Shown here: positions 51,501 through 58,328 of the stretch, in pieces
Numbering within the stretch: position 1 is the first letter of the stretch
How the letters are laid out: every line of letters starts with the position of its first letter
Source: an uncultured Armatimonadota bacterium
GTDB lineage: Bacteria > Armatimonadota > Fimbriimonadia > Fimbriimonadales > Fimbriimonadaceae
DNA: 64,000 bases
Reading direction: 5' to 3'
Assembly (NCBI GenBank): GCA_903927025.1
Contig: CAIYLG010000015.1
Coordinates: 62,001-126,000 of the forward strand
Notes under the pieces: generated by a model
The model's database searches: none
What the model was told of the DNA's origin: nothing
What the model saw: only the letters and a program-made list of their open reading frames with translations
Made by a program: the position numbers and the translations under genes

Positions 51501-51558
51501 TTTGCTTTGAAGAAATCGGGTCCTTTTCTTGAAGCGGCCGCGACTGCATGGGGAGCAT
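48514..51558 (-). CDS. PSCyt1 / DUF1549 / DUF1553 cytochrome-type protein
   Basis: This 1014-residue exported protein has an N-terminal membrane segment ([18 protein letters not shown]). A c-type heme domain follows with [17 protein letters not shown] (residues about 80-95) and [13 protein letters not shown]. DUF1549 comes next ([18 protein letters not shown], then [20 protein letters not shown] and [12 protein letters not shown], a second CxxCH). A beta-sandwich insert (residues about 470-590) resembles a carbohydrate-binding module. DUF1553 closes the protein ([22 protein letters not shown]). It forms a tight operon with the DUF1501 gene. The biochemical reaction is not established. Confidence 0.95.
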   Translation of the reverse strand: [1014 protein letters not shown]

Positions 51559-51647
51559 TATACGAAACCCCGAGGCGATCCACAGGTTTTTTGGTGTCAG
51601 GAACGATTTGAGTTTGCAGAGCCAGGCCGCGGACGCTTTTCACAGGG

Positions 51648-51866
51648 TCATTTGCCGACCACTATGAGGATGAGCGCACGGGCGTCCGTAACCTCAAATC
51701 CTGGTTCGTCCATGTGTGGCAGGTTCGCGTTGAATGTCATAGCGTGCCCCTGTTCAAGCCTGCAGGCTGATTCTTCCACCGTAATGACCACCTGCCCCTC
51801 GAAGCATCGAATCGATCCGCAGATGTCACGTTTTCGTGTTCCTTTGCAATAACCAGTCATTCGCAT
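51648..51866 (-). CDS. short cupin-like protein, possibly a truncated gene
   Basis: The 72-residue product matches the second half of small cupins: IRCFEGQVVITVEESACRLEQGHAMTFNANLPHMDE, then ARALILIVV. It lacks the N-terminal strands and the first His/Glu metal motif, and an in-frame stop lies a few codons before the ATG. It may be a minimal cupin or a 5'-deleted pseudogene. It sits in the 343-base gap between the PSCyt gene and the WD40 gene, which otherwise shows nothing coding. Confidence 0.45.
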   Translation of the reverse strand: MRMTGYCKGTRKRDICGSIRCFEGQVVITVEESACRLEQGHAMTFNANLPHMDEPGFEVTDARALILIVVGK

Positions 51867-51901
51867 CTTGGAGATTCATCACGTTGACGTTATAGTTTTC
51901 T

Positions 51902-54499
51902 ATGCCGCTCCGAACCGCCTTCGCTGAGAGCTTTCGCCGAGCCAGTAGCCTAAGCCTTCCTGCAATCGCCATGGGCCTTCTCACGGGCCTTTCATCACAG
52001 GTTCAGGCACAGACACCGCTCCCGCGCGAATGGAGTTCGAGCCAGTTTGTTGTGATCCAAAGCATTGCCTACTCACCAAACGGCTCCAAGTTGGCGATCG
52101 GCGGATCTGGAGGCGTCGAGATCATGGACGTCGCAACGGGTGCATTCACCGTCCTCCACACCCACGCACAAGACACTGTCAATGCCGTCGCATGGTCTCC
52201 CGATGGCAAGACGCTTGCCGTCGGCGGCTCATTTTCGAAGGGAGTGGTCGAGCTCTGGAACCCTGCGAACAACACCCTAAAAGGAACGCTGCCCACGCAG
52301 GAAGTCAATGTGTCCGCGATTGCCTTCTCCCCAGATGGCAAATCGCTGACTTGCGGCGGTTGGGCGGGAGGACCTGCAGAAGCTGAGGTTTGGAATGTAA
52401 AGACAGGTGCCTTGAGCGACCGGCTGACGGCAGCTTCAAGCGGAACCGTATCCTCCGTCGCCTACTCAAAGGATGGCAAAATCATCGTCATCGGCGGCAC
52501 AGAAGCGACTGCCAATGGAGGATTCGTAGAGCTATGGAATGCATCCTCAGGCACCCTCAAGAAGTCGCTGGTGCCCTCTTCCTATGCTTCAGCGATCAAC
52601 TCTGTCGCCATTTCCCCAGACGGCAAATCAGTCGCCGCCGGTGGCACGTTTGCAGACAACAATCAGGTGGAGTTTTGGAACAGCTCGACGGGAAAGCCCG
52701 TCGGATCTCTGCCCACATCCGCTGGAGGGACCATCTCTGCCATCTGCTTTTTCCCAAGTGGAAAGTCGCTGGCTGTGAGCGGATTTCTCAATGGGCGAAG
52801 CATTGCCCAGGAGTGGAATGTTTCCTCTGGAAAGCTTTCCCACACCTTTCCTTCCAAAAACTTTGCTTCTGTCGTCGCCCTAACCATTTCCCCTGATGGC
52901 AAATCTGTTGTCGACGGCGGCGAATCCTTTCTGGAGTCATGGAATGCCGCAAGCGGCCTCGAAACAAAGATCCTAAACTTGGGCCCAGGCGTTAGAGGTT
53001 CAGTCGTGGCTGTATCGCCAGATGGAAAGAAGATCGCAAGCGGAGGAAGTGGGAGCTTTGTTGGAAATCTTCAGCTCACGGATGCCTCGAGTAAAAAGAC
53101 CGCGAATCTGCCAACGACGGCCAACCAGGGCATCACTGCCGTAACCTTCTCTTATGATGGGTCCATCTTGGCTACGGCGGGATTAAGGGCGCCATATTCC
53201 GGTGGAAGCACCGTGCTTACGAGCGTCCTTGAGCTTTGGAGCGTCGCCACCGGAGCCCTGATTACCTCCTTGGGCCCCACACCCGATTCAATCACTGCCC
53301 TAGCCTTCAGCAGAGATGGAAAGACGATTGCGGCCGGAGGATCCTCTGCGAACGGTGCCGTTATCCGGCAGTGGGACGTGTCGACAAAGGTTCAGGGGGC
53401 GGACCTATTTCCCGCTGAGGCAGACGGAGTCAATGCGCTCGCCTTCAGCAACGGGAATGAGCTGGCAGACGCTACTCAAGGGTCGGGCGGACCGCTTGTC
53501 CATATCTGGAATCAGGGACAAACCCTTGTGGGAACCTACCAAGGGCAAGATCCATCGACTGCATCTTTGACGGCGCTTCAGTTCTCACCCCAAACTGAGA
53601 CTCTTGTGTTTGGCGGAAACTCCCTTACACCCCATGGGGCAACGATTGGAACAGTGAACGTCTTGGACTCCTACGGAAATATCAAGCTCCTCCCCGTCGA
53701 TGCTTCTCTGGATGGTGTCATTTCGTTGGCATTCACTGCGGACGGTTATGGCCTTATCGCGGCTGGACAAAACAACGTGCAGACATTCAACCTGCTTGAC
53801 AGAACCTTCCTAAGTGCCTATCAAGTCATCGGGCTGGCCTCTTTTTCTTCCTCGGCAAACTCCAATCAGTGCGCCTACATCGAGATGAATGGGACGCTTT
53901 CCGTTGCAAAAACGCCGTACAAAGCCCCCCTTCTCATCAAGAGCCTCATCATCAGCCCAAATTCAGTCATTGGCGGGGCAAACGTGACCGGCACTGTTCG
54001 ACTGACAGCACCGGCCCCGGTCGGAGGTGCGCAAATTGTCTTGAAATGCTTATCAGCGTACATTCACGCGCCAGCCACGGTGACAGTTCCTGCAGGAGGA
54101 ACCGAAACCTCATTTACAATTAAGACGAGTCCCACAGATGGCGCATTCGTAATTGGGGTTGATATCTCTGCCACGCTAAACGGTGTGAGCGTGTGGGCGA
54201 CGGTATCTTTCACAGCACCACCCATTGTCAGTTTTTCGCTATCCAAGAGCGACGTAAAGGGGGGCCAGTCAATCGTCGGAACGGTTGTTTTGCTGGAACC
54301 TGCTGGGGTTCCTGGAATGGGTGTGAACGTCACCCTGTCTTCGACATGCGCCTACATACTTCAAGACGTCACGGTGATGCCAGGGCAAACGTCAGTTACT
54401 TTTTCCATCGATACTTCAGCGGTTGCAAAAGACACGCCTGTGACGATCACGGCCTCGTGCGTCAACTCGAAATCGATCACATTTACGGTCAAGAAATAG
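51902..54499 (+). CDS. secreted WD40 repeat protein with C-terminal Ig-like domains
   Basis: This 865-residue protein has a long signal peptide ending near VQAQ (residue 37). About 12 to 14 WD40-type repeats follow, each with a core like VNAVAWSPDGKTLAVGGS and VELWNPAN, enough for two propellers. From about residue 680 there are two related Ig-like units (LIISPNSVIGGANVTGTVRLTAPAPVGG and FSLSKSDVKGGQSIVGTVVLLEPAGVPG), as on bacterial surface proteins. It is probably a cell-surface binding protein. No enzyme motif is present. Confidence 0.9.
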   Translation: MPLRTAFAESFRRASSLSLPAIAMGLLTGLSSQVQAQTPLPREWSSSQFVVIQSIAYSPNGSKLAIGGSGGVEIMDVATGAFTVLHTHAQDTVNAVAWSPDGKTLAVGGSFSKGVVELWNPANNTLKGTLPTQEVNVSAIAFSPDGKSLTCGGWAGGPAEAEVWNVKTGALSDRLTAASSGTVSSVAYSKDGKIIVIGGTEATANGGFVELWNASSGTLKKSLVPSSYASAINSVAISPDGKSVAAGGTFADNNQVEFWNSSTGKPVGSLPTSAGGTISAICFFPSGKSLAVSGFLNGRSIAQEWNVSSGKLSHTFPSKNFASVVALTISPDGKSVVDGGESFLESWNAASGLETKILNLGPGVRGSVVAVSPDGKKIASGGSGSFVGNLQLTDASSKKTANLPTTANQGITAVTFSYDGSILATAGLRAPYSGGSTVLTSVLELWSVATGALITSLGPTPDSITALAFSRDGKTIAAGGSSANGAVIRQWDVSTKVQGADLFPAEADGVNALAFSNGNELADATQGSGGPLVHIWNQGQTLVGTYQGQDPSTASLTALQFSPQTETLVFGGNSLTPHGATIGTVNVLDSYGNIKLLPVDASLDGVISLAFTADGYGLIAAGQNNVQTFNLLDRTFLSAYQVIGLASFSSSANSNQCAYIEMNGTLSVAKTPYKAPLLIKSLIISPNSVIGGANVTGTVRLTAPAPVGGAQIVLKCLSAYIHAPATVTVPAGGTETSFTIKTSPTDGAFVIGVDISATLNGVSVWATVSFTAPPIVSFSLSKSDVKGGQSIVGTVVLLEPAGVPGMGVNVTLSSTCAYILQDVTVMPGQTSVTFSIDTSAVAKDTPVTITASCVNSKSITFTVKK

Positions 54500-54634
54500 C
54501 AAGGATCCATGCGAAACTCTTGGGTTCAAGAGGATCAACGCACACGTCACAGGGTCATTGACCATGCCCGAGAACTCGCATCACCTCAATGCATGAGAGA
54601 TGGGTTGCCATTTGCCTGATCGGAAGCAACTAAG

Positions 54635-55033
54635 CTACTGAACTAGGATGGCCTCAGAGAATATGGCAGCCAAAGATTGATCCAGCGTTGCGAGTTGGCC
54701 GCGGTGGTGGGCAACAAGTGAAACGAGATAGGCATCCGTTACCTGCCGATAGCCAGAGATCTTCTGCCAAGGAAGAACGGCACACGGGATGTCGTCAGGA
54801 AGAAACACGTGATTCTTCATCTCGAGGATTCTCGCCAAGAAATCTGCCGCCAAAGAGGGTTGTCCCGGATAGTTCCTGATAACGAACCGCACGAGGGCAG
54901 ATTGAGTGATCGGACAAGTTGCGAATGAGCCGTTCAGTGCCTTGAACCATTCACTTGCCACACGGTGGTGGACATGATCTGTGAATGAGAGCGCAATCAG
55001 AAGGTTGGCATCCAGGAGAATCGGGTTATTCAT
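54635..55033 (-). CDS. vapC: PIN-domain toxin, VapC type
   Basis: The start is the ATG at 55033 (MNNPILLDANLLIALSFTDHVHH), 132 residues; the frame open to 55075 lies within the antitoxin gene. PIN acidic residues are visible in LLDANLLIAL, near VTDAYLVSLV and in LATLDQSL, which bind Mg for RNA cleavage. It overlaps the antitoxin gene by eight bases, as in most vapBC operons. The RNA target is not predictable. Confidence 0.9.
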   Translation of the reverse strand: MNNPILLDANLLIALSFTDHVHHRVASEWFKALNGSFATCPITQSALVRFVIRNYPGQPSLAADFLARILEMKNHVFLPDDIPCAVLPWQKISGYRQVTDAYLVSLVAHHRGQLATLDQSLAAIFSEAILVQ

Positions 55034-55253
55034 CTTCCAGTCCGGCAACATCCTCGCTCGTAATCGTTCGACCAAGGGTTAAGACGGGAAACCCAGCATC
55101 GCTCCTGAGGATATCCGAGGTAGGTGGACCGGTTTGCCCGTAAGCCGATTGGATCGCCTCCGCAACAATCTTCCCAAGACTTACACCCCGTTGTGTAGCT
55201 ATCGCCTTGGCCAAACGATAGCTGCCAGTCTCAATATCGATGGTAGTACGCAT
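55026..55253 (-). CDS. vapB: ribbon-helix-helix antitoxin, VapB type
   Basis: This 75-residue protein has the RHH pattern: MRTTIDIETGSYRLAKAIATQ followed by RGVSLGKIVAEAIQSAYG. The C-terminal tail (FPVLTLGRTITSEDVAGLEDE) would wrap the toxin. It precedes the PIN toxin and overlaps it. A 6+6 inverted repeat 14 bases upstream of the start is a likely operator for autoregulation. Confidence 0.88.
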   Translation of the reverse strand: MRTTIDIETGSYRLAKAIATQRGVSLGKIVAEAIQSAYGQTGPPTSDILRSDAGFPVLTLGRTITSEDVAGLEDE

Positions 55254-55266
55254 CTTCTCATCATAG

Positions 55267-55281
55267 CATCACGATGTGATG
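55267..55281 (-). promoter_or_regulatory. candidate vapB operator CATCAC-GAT-GTGATG
   Basis: A perfect 6+6 inverted repeat lies 14 bases before the antitoxin start. Flanking TCATCATAG and ATGATGA extend the symmetry, giving tandem half-sites as used by RHH repressors. Confidence 0.6.
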
Positions 55282-55429
55282 ATGACAAAATTAAAATCCT
55301 ATTGCAGTTGGATTGCTGAAGTGAACCGTGATAACCTAATTGCTGGTATTGATAGTGATCAGTGCTGTCCGAGTGGTGCGACAGAGAATCTGGGCGAGTC
55401 GTCCAACCCCCCAGTGTGAAAGTGAAGCC

Positions 55430-55783
55430 ATGCATCCGCAAGTTCCAGTTCCAGCGCTCACCCTGTCCATACTTGCACTCACCCAAGGGTATGCGATCAT
55501 TCCCTCCCTGATGGACTCGATCATCAACCGTCGGCCCTTCTCTGGCCCTGAAGATAAGCGACGCACGGCGTTCATGAACCAGAAGCTGAAAGGCACCCGC
55601 CTGACCGGGCTCACTCTGGTCGTGCTCGTCGGGGCCGTTGAATTTGGATGTTTCTTCCTCAATTGGGCGGACCGACTCCCTGCCTCGCTGATCGGTTTGG
55701 CGATAGTAGTCCCCCACCAAGCTTTCTATTGGGCGAAGACCTATAAGGTGGTTGAAGGGATGGACTTGGTGAACTTGAGATGA
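55430..55783 (+). CDS. small membrane protein 1
   Basis: The start is the ATG at 55430 (117 residues), preceded by AGTGAAG; a frame open to 55340 crosses the vapBC promoter. Three hydrophobic segments are visible: LTLSILALTQGYAIIPSL, GLTLVVLVGAVEFGCFFL and ASLIGLAIVVPHQAFYW. I do not recognise a family. The ATG of the next gene overlaps its stop (ATGA). Confidence 0.65.
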   Translation: MHPQVPVPALTLSILALTQGYAIIPSLMDSIINRRPFSGPEDKRRTAFMNQKLKGTRLTGLTLVVLVGAVEFGCFFLNWADRLPASLIGLAIVVPHQAFYWAKTYKVVEGMDLVNLR

Positions 55784-56112
55784 AGCCTGAGACAAAGTAC
55801 GAAGACAGTCGCAAGTTATGGGAACGACGGCAGGTTCGTCGTCTGCCCACGCTTATCGGCTACGTATACATTCCGGCCGTCGTAATTGCCGCTTCATGGC
55901 TCACGGTTCAGGTGATCAGAGATACCACTTGGAGTCAGGCGTTTATGATGCTCCTCTATTTGGCGGTACTTGGTGGCATCGCTCGCCTTGTCATTTTCCT
56001 AACTTTGAAACTTCGCCAGCTAGATCGAGACCCGATCTCAGTAACGGGCCTCATCCTGTTTAATTTCGTCTCGGCGGCCCTCTTGGGAACTATTTGGTGG
56101 ATTGCCAGGTGA
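55780..56112 (+). CDS. small membrane protein 2
   Basis: This 110-residue protein has a charged start (KPETKYEDSRKLWERRQVRRLP) and three hydrophobic stretches (TLIGYVYIPAVVIAASWL, AFMMLLYLAVLGGIARLVIFL and GLILFNFVSAALLGTIWW). It is translationally coupled to the gene before it. Function unknown. Confidence 0.65.
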   Translation: MKPETKYEDSRKLWERRQVRRLPTLIGYVYIPAVVIAASWLTVQVIRDTTWSQAFMMLLYLAVLGGIARLVIFLTLKLRQLDRDPISVTGLILFNFVSAALLGTIWWIAR

Positions 56113-56186
56113 GAACCCCCACTGAGAAGAGAAATCTGGATATTCCTGATATAACGCTGACTCATAGGAAAACAGTGGTCTGATTT

Positions 56187-56579
56187 ATGCACGAATCCCT
56201 CTTAAAACCTGAATTGATCTATCTGGTGCTCGTTGCCAACACAGCAGTTTCAGGCAATTTGGCTATCACCGCCAAGTCGAAAAACCCTCTAAAGGATGCC
56301 GGATGGATCTTGAGTCTGAGCCTCATCATCCAGATGTTTATTGTTCTGACAATTTTCACCAACCTAGAAGCAGCGGCTAAAGGCACTCACGAATTTGATA
56401 ATCTAAAAATGCTTATGGGCCTGGTCGCTACCCTAATGTTGATGCCCACTTGGATCTTCATAAAGCAACGTAGAGGTCAATCCGTATGGGAAGAGATGTG
56501 GATATCTCGACGAGGGAAAACTCCACGGATCGGGGTGCATACACCGTCGGATCACTCTAACTCCGACCTGCGTGAGTAA
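56187..56579 (+). CDS. small membrane protein 3
   Basis: This 130-residue protein has three hydrophobic helices (ELIYLVLVANTAVSGNLAI, WILSLSLIIQMFIVLTIFT and MLMGLVATLMLMPTWIFI) and a basic tail (KQRRGQSVWEEMWISRRGK). It follows the coupled pair by 74 bases on the same strand. Function unknown. Confidence 0.6.
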   Translation: MHESLLKPELIYLVLVANTAVSGNLAITAKSKNPLKDAGWILSLSLIIQMFIVLTIFTNLEAAAKGTHEFDNLKMLMGLVATLMLMPTWIFIKQRRGQSVWEEMWISRRGKTPRIGVHTPSDHSNSDLRE

Positions 56580-56614
56580 ATAATCTGGGTCGTGGATCGG
56601 CGCTCCAAGTCCAC

Positions 56615-56642
56615 CAGGGAAGCCCTCGTTTCACGAGTGCAT
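56615..56642 (-). repeat. interspersed hairpin repeat, copy A
   Basis: Read on the minus strand it starts ATGCACTCGTGAAACGAG and continues GGCTTCCCTG. It matches copy B at 35158-35185 at 26 of 28 positions. CTCGT-GAA-ACGAG is a perfect small hairpin. It lies between small membrane protein 3 and the SNF2 remnant. Confidence 0.55.
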
Positions 56643-56684
56643 TTCTGCGGGTCTGGAACTCTGACCGCCCAACTTCCTTCCCGG

Positions 56685-57642
56685 TTAATCCTTAGAAAGC
56701 ACCCACCGCAGATCGTCGGCGGTGAAGGTTCGGATGCCTTCGGCGTCATCCGTGAGAATGCTCCGTGCGATGTCTCCCTTTCGGGCCTGCATCTCCACCA
56801 TCTTCTCTTCGATGGTTCCCGCCGCTACCAGCTTGTAGACGATCACCGCCTTCTGTTGCCCGATTCGACGCGCGCGGTCGATCGCCTGGTTTTCAACCGC
56901 TGGATTCCACCAAGGGTCGTAGAGGATGACCGTGTCGGCGGCAGTAAGGTTCAATCCGGTACCACGAGCTTTAAGGCTGATGAGAAACAGCGGCACTTCC
57001 CCATTTTGGAACTGGACCACCGGCATCTCTCGATCCTTGGTGTCTCCACTGATTTGTACCCACCGAATTTCCCGCTCCTTGCATCAGGAAGTGGAAAAGC
57101 GACCAAAGCTCGCCTAAGTGGTTTTCAACCGGAGTGCCGCTAAGACAGACTCGGTGGCAGGCATCCAATTCCCGCACCGCCTTCGCCGCTGCCGTGACCG
57201 GATTTTTCACGGTCTGGGCATTCTCTTGGAAGCCTTCTCGGTTTGGATGTGCGCAAGAATCTGCACCGTCTTTCCGAGGCCCATGTCATCCGCGAGAACG
57301 CCCCCAAAATCCATACTCACGCTGGAACCGCAACCAGGCGAGCCCTTCTCGCTGGTATTCACGGAGCTGGCCGTGAAAGCCTTCCGGTTCCATTGCGGCC
57401 TCGAGATGATGAAACTCAGCAAATTGCTTCCGAAGCCTGGAAAGCTCTTGCCCGGATTTCCAGGGAACCCCGCCCTCGCCTAGGCTCTTTTCAAACCCAT
57501 CAACAACGGGTGCCATCGACTTGGGAAGAGGACTCGCTTCCACCAAACACGGTGTCCCGGTGGTTGAAATTCTGCTCAAGCGGAAACGTAAGCCGGACTC
57601 CTTCATCCGAAGCTTCGAAGACACGAGCCACCATGTAGGCAC
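56685..57642 (-). pseudogene. decayed SNF2-family helicase
   Basis: Pieces of a Swi2/Snf2 ATPase appear in order but in different frames. First comes [22 protein letters not shown]. After a frameshift follows [21 protein letters not shown] (motif I) in the frame ending at 57207. A deletion removes motifs Ia-II. Then [29 protein letters not shown] (motif III) lies in the frame ending at 56971. Another deletion joins this near 57060 to [36 protein letters not shown] (motifs V-VI) ending at 56685. Intact proteins exceed 900 residues, so the locus cannot encode a working helicase. Confidence 0.85.
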
Positions 57643-57694
57643 TCATGGGAATATGGGAGTGAAGATTCGCTTCAAGCTCGCGATCGAGGGGCAC
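57530..57694 (-). pseudogene. N-terminal fragment of a YiiD-C-type thioesterase
   Basis: From a GTG at 57694 the frame reads LEANLHSHIPMSAYMVARVFEASDEGVRLTFPLEQNFNHRDTVFGG, which resembles the opening of small hotdog-fold thioesterases, including the conserved N-H-R/T-V-F-G-G block. Similarity ends right after FGG, and the frame stops at 57500 within SNF2-like sequence. This looks like a deletion joining two unrelated genes. Confidence 0.65.
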
Positions 57695-57726
57695 GAATTA
57701 GGATAGCGCGAACCACCATTCAGGGC

Positions 57727-58314
57727 TCAGATCCAGCCGCGAAACATCAGGTTCTCGTACGCCTTTGCCAACCTGAACATCTCGCCCACTACTTCTGGCC
57801 CCCGACAGACCAAGAACAAGAACACCACAAGGAGCAACAAAACGAGCTTCCTCAAGGCATTGTCCTGAAACGCCTGGTCCGAAACTATCCGATAGCCAAT
57901 CTCTTCAGAGAATGAACCCACATGAACCTCCGCGGGCGCCGGCGGACGAGGCACTTTACGAGATGCGTGAGTCAGGTGGCCATCCTTAAAGTGGCCAACC
58001 ACGCGGCCAAGTTCCAAGTCACCATTCATCACCCAGTACGTCAGAGAGGATTCACCGTGGGTTGGGACCGTGATAGCGTCTGTCGAAATGTGATTACCGA
58101 TTTCATTCCTGACCTCGACACGAGAAGAAACATCCCTGCTTCGGAGGATCTGAATCTGCTTATTCAGACGCTGGAGGTCCTCATGCTCAATCCCGGTCAC
58201 CGACATCGACTGCTTCATCGCCATCTGCATTATCGTAACACCAAGGGCAGAGCAATACCAAATATATTTGCTGTTCAACCCGGTAGATGGCTTGCGCGAA
58301 CCTGATGCAGGCAA
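57727..58314 (-). CDS. hypothetical membrane-anchored protein
   Basis: This 195-residue protein has a C-terminal helix (KLVLLLLVVFLFLV) and a weaker N-terminal hydrophobic segment (YIWYCSALGVTIMQM). The middle includes a coiled-coil-like HEDLQRLNKQIQILRS. I do not recognise a family. The start is uncertain: internal ATGs exist at about residues 29 and 32. It lies 14 bases past the Fe-alcohol dehydrogenase stop on the same strand and may be at the end of that operon. Confidence 0.5.
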   Translation of the reverse strand: MPASGSRKPSTGLNSKYIWYCSALGVTIMQMAMKQSMSVTGIEHEDLQRLNKQIQILRSRDVSSRVEVRNEIGNHISTDAITVPTHGESSLTYWVMNGDLELGRVVGHFKDGHLTHASRKVPRPPAPAEVHVGSFSEEIGYRIVSDQAFQDNALRKLVLLLLVVFLFLVCRGPEVVGEMFRLAKAYENLMFRGWI

Positions 58315-58328
58315 CGCCGATACCGCGG

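Noticed and set aside
52065-53400. Repeated similar segments in the WD40 gene as possible CRISPR or tandem DNA repeats
   Set aside because: The repeats are at protein level (WD40 blades of about 40 residues) with diverged DNA, not short identical repeats with unique spacers.
55199-55795. Minus-strand open frame of 198 codons opposite small membrane protein 1
   Set aside because: It would cover the vapB start and operator and has no hydrophobic or conserved pattern; the plus-strand frame with coupled neighbour fits better.
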